A stretch of 64,000 nt of DNA from Prevotellaceae bacterium (GTDB lineage: Bacteria > Bacteroidota > Bacteroidia > Bacteroidales > Bacteroidaceae): the NCBI GenBank assembly GCA_015256945.1, contig JABZLB010000006.1:24587-88586 (forward strand), given 5' to 3'. Made by a program: the position numbers and the translations under genes. This document shows, in pieces, positions 25,126 to 34,100 of the stretch. The notes under the pieces were generated by a model. That model saw nothing but the letters and a program-made list of their open reading frames with translations, did no database searches and was not told the origin of the DNA. The number at the start of each line of letters is the position of its first letter. Position 1 is the stretch's first letter.

Positions 25126-28107
25126 TCAGAATTCAACCTTAAGTCCCATCACAAACGACCTGCTTAAAGGATAAGTACCCCAGTCGAGTCCCTGAACGGT
25201 ACCGCTGTCGCCATACTGATTCACCTCCGGGTCGCGGCCTTTATAGCCTGTCCACGTCAGCAAATTGGTGAAAGAAATGTACGGCATAAGCCTTGTGAGG
25301 TGCATTTTACGTAATGCAAGTGCAGGAACATCATAAGAAAGTGTGATACTTTTCACGCGCAAGTAGCTGCCATCCTCTATATAATAGGTAGAGTTTCTCT
25401 GGTCAAAGCCAGCCTTTGGCACGTCTGTTATCTGACCAGGAATACGCCAACGTCGCAAAACTGTGGTGCTTTGGTTGCGTCCGTCAAACATACCCTCGTT
25501 GTCCATACGTGATACATTATAAATATCGTTGCCGTAACTTCCCTGCAAGAGTACGCTTAAGCTCAGACCTTTCCATGCGAACGTGTTCGTCATACCGAAA
25601 GTAAAATCGGGGTTCGGGTCGCCAATGTATGTTCTGTCATTGGCTGAAATAATGCCGTCATTGTTTATATCGCGGTAGTTTAATTCGCCAGTCTCACGGT
25701 TTACACCGTCTGCTATATAACCGTAAAAGCTGCCAAGCGGGCGTCCCGGCGTGTTACGAACCACATAATCGTGTACATGATCGGTGGTAATTGCAGCGGG
25801 ATATACCTTAGTTAATTTAAGACTCTTCAGCTTATTGCGATTGAACGAGATGTTGAAATCGGTATTCCAGCTGAGTTTTCCTGTCAGATTTTTCGAACTT
25901 ACAGCCAATTCCCAACCGCGGTTTTCTATTTCACCACCATTAAACGCCATCGTATTTGCCTCAGCACCACCCGTAGGAAGCGTCATGTTCATTAACAAAT
26001 CGTGCGTCAATTTATAATAATAATCCACATAGAATGTGAGGCGATTATTCAGCAATGTAAGGTCTAAGCCAATATTAGTTTGCGATGTTGTTTCCCAGGT
26101 AAGCTCAGGATTGCTCAATATACTCTTCGTACGCGTAGGCACTGCATTGGGATCTCCGCTTGTCCCAAACCACTGAATGCGATTAATCTTGTACAGAGCG
26201 AGGTAGCTATAATCGCCTAATCCACTCTGGTTACCGGTCTGTCCCCATCCTCCGCGCAGCTTTAAGTCGTCAATCCATGAGACATTTTTCATGAACTTTT
26301 CCTGCGAAATACGCCATGCTGCCGAAAAAGAGGGGAAATATCCCCAACGATGTCCCGGTGCAAGTTTGGAACTACCGTCAGCACGTAAGTTCGCCGTGAA
26401 GAGATAAGTATCATTATAATTATACTGCAAACGGCCGAAAAACGAGAGTATTGCCCATTCAGAGGCTGTCGAACCAGTGCCTGTCCAGCTTATCTTATTG
26501 GCGGCATTCAGCGTCTTGATGTCAGCATCGGCATAATAAGAACCGCTGATATAGCTCTGGCTCCAGCGGCTGTTTGTCCACGAAGAGCCAGCCATCATAT
26601 CCAGACTGTGACGTCCAAACTCTTTCTTCCAGTTGATTGTATTGTCGAATGTCCATATTGTTCCCGTAGAACGGCTGTCATATCCCGTTCCGTGCTGGTT
26701 GCGACCTTCGAGCGTTTCCGTAGGATCGAGGAAGTTTGTAGTTATGCCTGACGAACGGTCAAAGGCGAGAGTGCTCGTAAATTTAAGTGTCGGCAACAGG
26801 GTAACAATGGCTTTTCCCGATGCAAGAAGCTTGTTATACTGGCTCTTGTTATCCTTTGTTCGTGCAATATTCTCCAACGGGCTATGAACGTTTACACCGT
26901 AATAGTTTGAATAATACTGCCTAGGGTTTGCAGGATCCCATACTGGTCCGTATGTCGGTGTTTCAATAACCGATGCCAAAACGCCTCCACGGTTGCTGCC
27001 TGTACCCGATATAATGCCGGTGCCTCTGTAAGTATAGTCGGAGTATGCCACGTCAGCGTTAATGGTTAACCACTTTGAAATATCATTGATTATGTTGCCG
27101 CGAACGTTGTATCGCTTGTAATTCGAAGCGCGAATTACACCATTTTCACCCGTATAGCCGCCCGAAAGGAAATAGCGTAACTTGTCATTGCCGCTGGTAA
27201 TATTGAGCTGATAGTCCTGAACATTGCCCACACGATAAACCTCTTTTTTCCAATCGGTCTGGTCAACAAGGTTATTGGGGAGCCTGACAACGCCCAGCTC
27301 GTCCATCAATTCCTTGTATTGGGCTGCGTTTAATGAGTTTTGATTATCACGCACACCGTTGAAAGCGTAATGTGCATTCAGCGCAATTTTTGTCACACCA
27401 GCCTTACCTTGCTTGGTATTGATGATGACAACGCCGTTGGCTGCGCGGCTACCGTAGATGGCTGCAGAGGAGGCATCCTTCAGAATTTGGATGTTATCAA
27501 TGTCGTCAGACGACAGATAGTCGACATTATCTACGGGTACACCGTCAACCACATAAAGCGGACTGTTGCTACCGTTAAGCGATGTGGTTCCGCGAACACG
27601 TATAGTTGGCGATGCGCCCGGCTGACCATTGGCCTGACTTATCTGCAAACCGGCTGCCATTCCCTGCATGCCTTGCAGAGCGCTTACGATGGGACGCTTC
27701 TCCAAATCTTTTGTCGAGACCGATGAAACAGCCGTTGTAACATCCTTCCTTTTTACAGAACCGTAACCTATTGTCACCACTTCGTTAAGTGTATTGGCGT
27801 CTTCTTGCATGGTAACCGTCATGCCGTTGGAGGCCTTAACCGTAAGCGTTTTAAACCCTACATACGAGAAACGAAGACGGGCACCGTTGTCTACACTGAG
27901 CGTAAACTGCCCGTCGGCGTTGGTTGCCGTGCCATTTGTAGTTCCTTCCACCTGCACGGTGGCACCCACTACCGGCTCATTCTGCGCGTCAACAACCTTT
28001 CCAGTCACTTTCGTTTGCTGGGCAAAGGCCGCCGATGAAATCAGCAACGCCGCCACAATCAACAGGAACGACCTGATGGCTGTTAGACTTTTTGTTTTCT
28101 TTTTCAT
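25126..28107 (-). CDS. SusC/RagA-family TonB-dependent transporter
   Basis: This 993-residue outer-membrane transporter imports oligosaccharides using TonB energy. A signal peptide (MKKKTKSLTAIRSFLLIVAA through SSAAFAQ) is followed by a carboxypeptidase-regulatory-like domain (about 33-105, VTGKVVDAQNEPVVGATV). The plug (about 110-230) carries the SusC signatures LYVVDGVPVDN and LKDASSAAIYGSRAANGVV. A large beta-barrel ends in SFVMGLKVEF with the terminal Phe. There is no N-terminal STN or anti-sigma-binding domain, so regulation by a dedicated ECF sigma factor is unlikely. It pairs with the downstream susD and follows a GH30 gene by 71 bases. Confidence 0.97.
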   Translation of the reverse strand: MKKKTKSLTAIRSFLLIVAALLISSAAFAQQTKVTGKVVDAQNEPVVGATVQVEGTTNGTATNADGQFTLSVDNGARLRFSYVGFKTLTVKASNGMTVTMQEDANTLNEVVTIGYGSVKRKDVTTAVSSVSTKDLEKRPIVSALQGMQGMAAGLQISQANGQPGASPTIRVRGTTSLNGSNSPLYVVDGVPVDNVDYLSSDDIDNIQILKDASSAAIYGSRAANGVVIINTKQGKAGVTKIALNAHYAFNGVRDNQNSLNAAQYKELMDELGVVRLPNNLVDQTDWKKEVYRVGNVQDYQLNITSGNDKLRYFLSGGYTGENGVIRASNYKRYNVRGNIINDISKWLTINADVAYSDYTYRGTGIISGTGSNRGGVLASVIETPTYGPVWDPANPRQYYSNYYGVNVHSPLENIARTKDNKSQYNKLLASGKAIVTLLPTLKFTSTLAFDRSSGITTNFLDPTETLEGRNQHGTGYDSRSTGTIWTFDNTINWKKEFGRHSLDMMAGSSWTNSRWSQSYISGSYYADADIKTLNAANKISWTGTGSTASEWAILSFFGRLQYNYNDTYLFTANLRADGSSKLAPGHRWGYFPSFSAAWRISQEKFMKNVSWIDDLKLRGGWGQTGNQSGLGDYSYLALYKINRIQWFGTSGDPNAVPTRTKSILSNPELTWETTSQTNIGLDLTLLNNRLTFYVDYYYKLTHDLLMNMTLPTGGAEANTMAFNGGEIENRGWELAVSSKNLTGKLSWNTDFNISFNRNKLKSLKLTKVYPAAITTDHVHDYVVRNTPGRPLGSFYGYIADGVNRETGELNYRDINNDGIISANDRTYIGDPNPDFTFGMTNTFAWKGLSLSVLLQGSYGNDIYNVSRMDNEGMFDGRNQSTTVLRRWRIPGQITDVPKAGFDQRNSTYYIEDGSYLRVKSITLSYDVPALALRKMHLTRLMPYISFTNLLTWTGYKGRDPEVNQYGDSGTVQGLDWGTYPLSRSFVMGLKVEF

Positions 28108-28178
28108 GATTTTTACTTGTTGTGTTTTTGTTTAAAAGGGATTAATTTCAAGATATTTATTGAGCTTTTACAGCTGAA

Positions 28179-29642
28179 TTATCTGTCGATAACCGGCATT
28201 TTGAAGTTGCCCATGCGCACCGACGTTACCCCATTGGCAGGTACTGTTACATCTAAATAATCGCTGTCGTCGGTAATGGTAAGCGAAAGGGGTTCATCGT
28301 TGCGGTTTGAAAGAACCGCAGCCGTACTGCCGTCGGGGTTTACAAAGCCCGCACAGGTAAGCCCATAAGGCTGCCATCCATTGGTATCAACCCTGTAAGC
28401 ACCGGGCTTTACAACGGCTGCAATGTGGCTTATTATATAATAATGTGAATTGTACGTAATATGCGAATAGCTTTCCTTATCAATGTCAACGGCACCATAA
28501 CACGTCTGACATCCGCCATCAAGATTGGGTCCTCGCTGTGTGTCGAGCATTAAATTCCATACCATTACCGCCCTGCACGAGCGGTTAACCGTACCCAGAA
28601 CCACATGCTCCATATCGTCATTGAGGCGCGCCTTCAGGCTACGGCCGTTGTTCCATGTGCCTATACTGGTTTCGGTAAAGATGAGTTCTTTCCCCGGTGC
28701 CAGCCTGCGGATGTTGTCAAGCTCGCTTTCTGCCCCTCCGTAATTGTGGTAAGCGGCTCCCACAACAAGCTCAGAACCGGCAAAAGATGAGCCCAATGCC
28801 GTATAAACCTTTATGGGATACTCGTACTGATCGGGCATATTGTCGTAATTATAATTGTGGTCAAACACATAGATTCTGGTTTTTATACCAGCCTTTTTAA
28901 AGGCCCATGCCATTGCCTTTACAAACGGAGCCTCATCCTCCCAGGGCATAAAGGTTGACGCACAGTTGCCTTTGTTCAGAGGTTCGTTCTGCGGACTAAC
29001 GGCATAAACGCTTATACCCTCACGCTTCATGGCTTTGATAAACTTCACAAAATATTGTGCATACACGTCGCGATAAGCGGGATTAAGACGCCCGTCCGTC
29101 CACGAGTAATGGGGTTTTCGGCTTACAGGGTCGGAAACTTTCATCCAACGCGGGCACGTCCACGGTGCAGCAATTACCTTAACAGCGGGATTTATGGCCA
29201 GCACCTCTTTTAAAACGGGCAGCACATACTGCTTTTCGTCGCTATGAAAGGCAAAGTTTTCGAGCCCCTTTTTATCGCACAGCGTATACTCGGTGCTCGA
29301 AAAATCGTTACAACCTATCGACATTCGCACATAACTTGCACCATAACCGTTACGGTTTGAAAACGTTTGTACCAGAAAACGGTGACGCGCAGCCGGCGAC
29401 ATTTTCAGCAAATTATAACACGCCGAGTATGTAAGGGCATAGCCAAAACCGTCAATATCCTGATACCTGCTGTTGCGATGTAGTGTAACCAGGTGCTCAG
29501 AAACTTCCTTCTTACTGGTTTTTCCTGTTGTAAGAGCAAGACTTTGGGAACCGTCGGCCGTTGTTGTAAACTCACAATAACTTTGCGAACGCATGGCCAC
29601 TGGCAAACAGAGAACGCATAATAACACAAAGAGCTTTTTCAT
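28179..29642 (-). CDS. GH30 glucanase, predicted periplasmic or secreted
   Basis: This is the second family 30 glycoside hydrolase of the locus, 487 residues. The acid/base Glu is in AVSPQNEPLNKGNCAS and the nucleophile in ELIFTETSIGTWNN. The same blocks occur as in the paralogue (DGFGYALTYSACYNLL, SYVRMSIGCNDFSSTEYTL, APWTCPRWMKVSD). It has an ordinary signal peptide (MKKLFVLLCVLCLPVAMRSQ) with no lipobox Cys, so it is probably periplasmic or secreted, unlike the lipoprotein copy. It is the first gene of the five-gene operon. Subfamily 3 members cut beta-1,6-glucan; this activity is inferred from family and context. Confidence 0.92.
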   Translation of the reverse strand: MKKLFVLLCVLCLPVAMRSQSYCEFTTTADGSQSLALTTGKTSKKEVSEHLVTLHRNSRYQDIDGFGYALTYSACYNLLKMSPAARHRFLVQTFSNRNGYGASYVRMSIGCNDFSSTEYTLCDKKGLENFAFHSDEKQYVLPVLKEVLAINPAVKVIAAPWTCPRWMKVSDPVSRKPHYSWTDGRLNPAYRDVYAQYFVKFIKAMKREGISVYAVSPQNEPLNKGNCASTFMPWEDEAPFVKAMAWAFKKAGIKTRIYVFDHNYNYDNMPDQYEYPIKVYTALGSSFAGSELVVGAAYHNYGGAESELDNIRRLAPGKELIFTETSIGTWNNGRSLKARLNDDMEHVVLGTVNRSCRAVMVWNLMLDTQRGPNLDGGCQTCYGAVDIDKESYSHITYNSHYYIISHIAAVVKPGAYRVDTNGWQPYGLTCAGFVNPDGSTAAVLSNRNDEPLSLTITDDSDYLDVTVPANGVTSVRMGNFKMPVIDR

Positions 29643-29868
29643 AGCATGTTAAAAAATTTAGCATGTAAAATTAAACATTAATCTGAAATTGTACAAAGGA
29701 CAGCCCTTAAATTTTCCCATTTTAACAAACAGGGCACACCCGTTGACCCATAACACTTATATTATAACAAAACAGAACCGACAATACCATTAAACAAAAC
29801 AGGCGTTATGGCAATGGCTTTAAGGAACAATGCAGCCGGCTTTACATAGGCTTTATCTGACATTTACA

Positions 29869-29980
29869 TTGTATAGAACAATGTTCGGCGGCCGTCAGCA
29901 GCGCAGTCGGCGATCGTCATACACGTCGTCCGGCGGCCGTCAACAGCACTGCTGACGGCCGCCAGACGATGAACATTACA
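29869..29980. repeat. Intergenic palindromic repeat element, copy B
   Basis: The core TTCGGCGGCCGTCAGCAG occurs at 29884-29901. Its inverse, CTGCTGACGGCCGCC, is at 29949-29963, giving a perfect 15-base terminal pairing. Between them lie two more direct copies of the CGGCGnnCGTC motif (near 29908 and 29930). The right end, ACGATGAACATTAC, matches the other copies. It sits in the 1.1 kb gap upstream of the glycan operon, between genes that both lie on the minus strand. That gap (29643-30765) otherwise shows only a weak small ORF and a hairpin. Confidence 0.85.
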
Positions 29981-30264
29981 CCACTATGCAACAGGCTGAA
30001 CGACCTCGATGGGGCAACATTAAGAAATATTGACAACAGAAGAACGCAATAATGTCATAAACATCACAGTTCCCAGACTGCGATTAATTCGCAGGATACA
30101 AAATAAAATTAAGCATCGTGCACGGTATATCGCAACTGGAAATGAAGTCGGGAAAAATTGTCATTATGGTTTGAAAAAAGCTGACAATACTGACAATTTG
30201 TATTATTTTAAAATTGAAAGTAAAAATAATTACCATAAAATGATGGTTTAATCAAATTATTTAT

Positions 30265-30272
30265 TAATTTTG
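30265..30272 (+). promoter_or_regulatory. Possible -7 box for a small ORF
   Basis: TAATTTTG matches TAnnTTTG, 36 bases before the ATG at 30308. There is no clear -33 box. Confidence 0.35.
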
Positions 30273-30307
30273 CTATCGTTATCCTGAAAACAATCTTTTT
30301 ACCTTAG

Positions 30308-30463
30308 ATGAAACTAATGCCTATTGAAGATTTGAAGCGTTTGCCTGTGAAGGTGGGCGCTTTTTTCATATTATGCCGTTTTATGTATTCTTCTATTATA
30401 CGGAAACTTATACCGCTTACGACATATAAGCCTGCCATACAGCTCCCCATCCTCTTACCATAA
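30308..30463 (+). CDS. Possible 51-residue ORF in the long intergenic gap
   Basis: The frame reads MKLMPIEDLKRLPVKVGAFF onward and ends in LPILLP, with a hydrophobic and basic middle. It follows a -7-like box at a normal distance. I recognise no family, and it may be the remnant of a larger gene or chance. No other coding support exists in the 1.1 kb gap, so the call is weak. Confidence 0.25.
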   Translation: MKLMPIEDLKRLPVKVGAFFILCRFMYSSIIRKLIPLTTYKPAIQLPILLP

Positions 30464-30705
30464 ACTTGTAATAGAGAAACCAGAAAAACACAAACATATG
30501 GCCAGGCCCGTCATACACTTAATGCAGCACAGGCCTATGGATATATTTTGTCAAAATTATTGTACACTGTTTGTTTTGAAAAAAAATATACGATATAGAG
30601 TTATCCAGCAACTTATGACGCATAACGGCTGTATAAGCCTGAAATAAAGGGAAAGCCCTGCCACAATTATACAAATTCCCCTGCACTGATATTTTACATC
30701 AGGCA

Positions 30706-30740
30706 CGAAAACAAACCGTCGCGACACAAGGCCCCGACGG
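30706..30740 (-). terminator. Possible terminator after trmN6
   Basis: On the minus strand CCGTCG pairs with CGACGG around a 13-base loop, followed by TTTGTTTTC. The stem is short, so the call is tentative. Confidence 0.4.
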
Positions 30741-30765
30741 CGTAAACAAGAAAATACAAAAACGG

Positions 30766-31464
30766 TTATTTGATATAAAAGTTGCGGGTTAAAGCGGCAT
30801 ACCATTCCGACCTGCTGCCGTCAGGACAGGACAAGACAACTGTTTTTTCGTCATACATTTCGGGGCGAAGACGTGTAAACGACACCAGACAGCGCCTGAC
30901 AGGCTTACGCAAAGACGGCTTCACATGGTATAAACGCTCTATGAAAAAGCCCTGTAAGGCCGCCTCGGCAGCAAACAATTCGTAGGCCTCAACAGGAACA
31001 ATGGCCGACAAGCACCCTGTTTTGACGAGCCAGCGGCTGGCAAAAGAAAAAATATCGGCAAAGGGAAGAAACTCGGCATTACGTGCCATGGCTCTGCTTT
31101 TATCAGGTGCATTAAGACTGTTAAGAAAAAAAGGCGGATTAGTTACCATCGCATCGAAAGGATGCTGAGGCTGCCATGTTCGCAAATCGCCATGGTAAAA
31201 CCGTAACTGTTTCGCAAAAACCGACTGTTCTGCATTCTCACACGACTGTTGTACCGCATCGCCATCAATCTCAATTCCCTCAATCATGGCATGGCGAAAT
31301 CGCTGTGCCATCATCATCGCTACAAGGCCCGAGCCCGAACCTATGTCAAGAATGCGGCCCCCCCCACAGGCCCATGCACCCAGCAAAACACCGTCAGTGC
31401 CTACCTTCATCGCGCAACGGTCGTGCCGAATACGGAACTCTTTAAAAACAAAGCCATTTAACAT
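30766..31464 (-). CDS. trmN6: tRNA1(Val) A37 N6-methyltransferase
   Basis: This 232-residue SAM-dependent methyltransferase is of the TrmN6/YfiC type, which methylates adenine 37 of a valine tRNA. The N-terminus has FRIRHDRCAMKVGTDGVLLGAW. The SAM site is ILDIGSGSGLVAMMMAQR. The catalytic NPPF motif typical of N6-adenine methyltransferases lies in DAMVTNPPFFLNSL near residue 110. Length and order match the family. It is divergent from lon with an 88-base shared upstream region, and I see no clear promoter box on its own strand. Confidence 0.9.
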   Translation of the reverse strand: MLNGFVFKEFRIRHDRCAMKVGTDGVLLGAWACGGGRILDIGSGSGLVAMMMAQRFRHAMIEGIEIDGDAVQQSCENAEQSVFAKQLRFYHGDLRTWQPQHPFDAMVTNPPFFLNSLNAPDKSRAMARNAEFLPFADIFSFASRWLVKTGCLSAIVPVEAYELFAAEAALQGFFIERLYHVKPSLRKPVRRCLVSFTRLRPEMYDEKTVVLSCPDGSRSEWYAALTRNFYIK

Positions 31465-31505
31465 AACTTATTAACGCTACTATATGGCATTTATTACTTT
31501 TTGTG

Positions 31506-31513
31506 TACCTTTG
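31506..31513 (+). promoter_or_regulatory. -7 box of the lon promoter
   Basis: TACCTTTG matches TAnnTTTG; TATG 19 bases upstream is a poor -33 box. Transcription would start near 31520. No heat-shock-type element is obvious. Confidence 0.65.
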
Positions 31514-31588
31514 CAAAAGATTTAATGATAAGGTAATAAATAGTTTATACATTTGAGTTTCTCAAATCAGGAGAAAAAGACTTTTTTT

Positions 31589-34069
31589 ATGTCAAACAAC
31601 AATCCAAGCATTCAGATGTTTGCTGATATAGAAGGCAATGTAGCCGATATTCTTAAAACTGATGCTCCCGAAATTGTCCCCGTTCTTGCTACTCGCAATA
31701 TGGTAATCTTCCCCGGCGTGCTTGTTCCTATCCTCCTTGGCAGGAAACCAAGCATGGCTCTTGCACGCTGGATGAGCAAGAATGAGAAGAATAACGTTTG
31801 TGCAATATTCTGTCAAAAGAAAGTCGATATTGACACACCCCGTGAGCGTGACATCTACGACACAGGTGTATATGCACGTCTTGTCCGCATTATTGAAATG
31901 CCGTCATCTGACAATATCACAGCTATCTTTCAGGCAACAGGCCGTTGCCATTTAGACAGTATAACCACCGTACGCCCTTTTTACAAAGGCCATGTTACGG
32001 CAATGCCCGAAGAAATTCCAGCCGATGACAACGAAGAGTTTAAAACCATAGTAAGCAATGTCCGTACTGCCACGCAACAGTTTATACAACTTAGCGACGA
32101 AATTCCTGATGAAACCATCATGACAGTCAGGAACCTTACGAACGATGTGCTGCTTACTAACTTCGTATGCACCAACCTTCCATTTGATGCAAAGGAAAAG
32201 GTTTCGTTGCTCTCTACCACAGATATGAGAGAAAGAGCAATGGAATTGCTGAAGTTAATGAATCGCCAGATTCAGTTACAGCAACTGAAAAACGACATTC
32301 GCCGTAAGACAAAAGTTGACCTTGATGAGCAGCAAAAGGAATATTTCCTGCAGCAGCAAATGAAAAACATTAAGGAAGAATTGGGTGAAAAGGGAAACAA
32401 TCCGGAACGGGCACGACTGGAAGAAGGTGCAAAAAAGAAGGAATGGCCGGCGTCGGTTGCGCAGCATTTCGCCAGAGAGCTGGAGCGATTAGATTCATTT
32501 AATCCTCAGAGTCCTGAATACAGCATACAGGTTAACTACCTGGAGCAGATGCTTGCACTGCCTTGGAACAAGAGTACAACGGACAATTTGGATATAAAAC
32601 ATGCCCGACGCATACTGGATGAAGACCACTATGGCATGGAGAAAGTGAAGGAACGCATTCTCGAATACCTTGCCGTTCTGCAACTTCGTGGCAATATGAA
32701 GTCGCCTATTCTTTGTCTGGTAGGCCCTCCCGGCGTAGGAAAGACATCGCTTGGAAAGAGTATTGCCAAAGCCATGCACAGGAAATATGTGCGCGTTTCG
32801 CTTGGCGGCGTACACGATGAAAGCGAAATTCGCGGACACCGCCGCACGTATGTGGGAGCTATGCCCGGCAGAATTATCAAGAGTATGCAGAAGGCCGGGT
32901 CGGCAAATCCCGTGTTTATTCTCGACGAAATTGACAAAATTACGCAAAATACCATCAACGGAGACCCTTCGTCGGCATTGCTGGAGGTGCTCGATCCCGA
33001 GCAAAACAGCACATTCCATGATAACTATCTGGACATAGATTACGACCTTTCGAAGATTCTTTTCATTGCTACTGCAAATGAATTGAATACGATACCGGCG
33101 CCCCTTCTCGACAGAATGGAAGTCATAGAAGTGTCTGGATACATCACCGAAGAGAAGATAGAGATAGCCAAACACCACCTTATTCCAAAGGAATTAGAGA
33201 ATACAGGACTTAACGATATAAAGCCCAGGGTAAAGTTTAACAAGGCTACTTTGGAGAAGATTATTGAATCGTATACTCGCGAAAGCGGCGTACGCCAATT
33301 GGAAAAACAAATAAACAAGGCTTTAAGAAAGATTGTATTCAACAAGGCTGTTGACGACTCTTTCCCGCAAAAAGCCATTACTCCGTCGGACGTTGTTGCC
33401 CTATTGGGCAAGCCCCCTTATTATCGTGACATTTATCAGGGAAACGAATATGCAGGCATTGTAACCGGTTTGGCATGGACAAGTGTAGGTGGAGAGATTC
33501 TGTTTATTGAGACATCGTTATCGAAAGGCGCCGCCGGTAAGCTTACATTAACGGGTAATCTGGGCGATGTGATGAAAGAAAGTGCCATTATTGCCCTGCA
33601 ATACGTCAAGGCTCACTGTGAATATCTGGGAATTGATTACCGCATTTTCGACAACTATAACATCCATATCCACGTGCCTGAAGGTGCTACACCCAAGGAC
33701 GGACCATCGGCAGGTATCACCATTGCCACATCAATAGCATCAGCCCTTACACAGCGAAAGGTTCGCAAGAACACCGCTATGACAGGCGAAATAACCTTGC
33801 GAGGCAAAGTGTTACCGGTAGGAGGAATAAAGGAAAAGATATTAGCCGCCAAGCGTGCAGGCATTACAGACATCGTGATGTGCAAGGATAACCAGAAGGA
33901 TATTGATGAAATTCCACAGAAATATTTAACAGGAGTTACATTCCATTACGTTGAGGACGTACAGGATGTATGGGATTTTGCACTTACGAAAGAAATGGTT
34001 TCACATCCCGTTCACTATACCATCGACAAGAAAGAAGAGAAAGATTCACAAAAGGCTATGGAACAATAG
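31589..34069 (+). CDS. lon: ATP-dependent protease Lon
   Basis: Lon degrades misfolded and regulatory proteins in the cytoplasm. From MSNNNPSIQMF the protein has 826 residues. The N-terminal substrate-binding domain begins with VPVLATRNMVIFPGVLVPI and leads to a coiled coil near 240-300. The AAA+ core has Walker A GPPGVGKTSLGKS near 378 and VFILDEIDKI. The protease domain has the catalytic Ser in PKDGPSAGI (about 707) and Lys in GGIKEKILAAKRAG (about 750), with the 43-residue spacing seen in E. coli. The frame is open from a TTG at 31553, but the ATG at 31589 follows AGGAG at 31569 and fits better. tgt starts 31 bases downstream. Confidence 0.97.
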   Translation: MSNNNPSIQMFADIEGNVADILKTDAPEIVPVLATRNMVIFPGVLVPILLGRKPSMALARWMSKNEKNNVCAIFCQKKVDIDTPRERDIYDTGVYARLVRIIEMPSSDNITAIFQATGRCHLDSITTVRPFYKGHVTAMPEEIPADDNEEFKTIVSNVRTATQQFIQLSDEIPDETIMTVRNLTNDVLLTNFVCTNLPFDAKEKVSLLSTTDMRERAMELLKLMNRQIQLQQLKNDIRRKTKVDLDEQQKEYFLQQQMKNIKEELGEKGNNPERARLEEGAKKKEWPASVAQHFARELERLDSFNPQSPEYSIQVNYLEQMLALPWNKSTTDNLDIKHARRILDEDHYGMEKVKERILEYLAVLQLRGNMKSPILCLVGPPGVGKTSLGKSIAKAMHRKYVRVSLGGVHDESEIRGHRRTYVGAMPGRIIKSMQKAGSANPVFILDEIDKITQNTINGDPSSALLEVLDPEQNSTFHDNYLDIDYDLSKILFIATANELNTIPAPLLDRMEVIEVSGYITEEKIEIAKHHLIPKELENTGLNDIKPRVKFNKATLEKIIESYTRESGVRQLEKQINKALRKIVFNKAVDDSFPQKAITPSDVVALLGKPPYYRDIYQGNEYAGIVTGLAWTSVGGEILFIETSLSKGAAGKLTLTGNLGDVMKESAIIALQYVKAHCEYLGIDYRIFDNYNIHIHVPEGATPKDGPSAGITIATSIASALTQRKVRKNTAMTGEITLRGKVLPVGGIKEKILAAKRAGITDIVMCKDNQKDIDEIPQKYLTGVTFHYVEDVQDVWDFALTKEMVSHPVHYTIDKKEEKDSQKAMEQ

Positions 34070-34100
34070 CCGGGACACGATGTCGAATTAACGAACAGAA

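Noticed and set aside
30030..30251. 73-residue plus-strand ORF in the 1.1 kb gap
   Set aside because: It starts with TTG, has no promoter box, and its basic, Asn-rich composition fits chance in AT-rich DNA.
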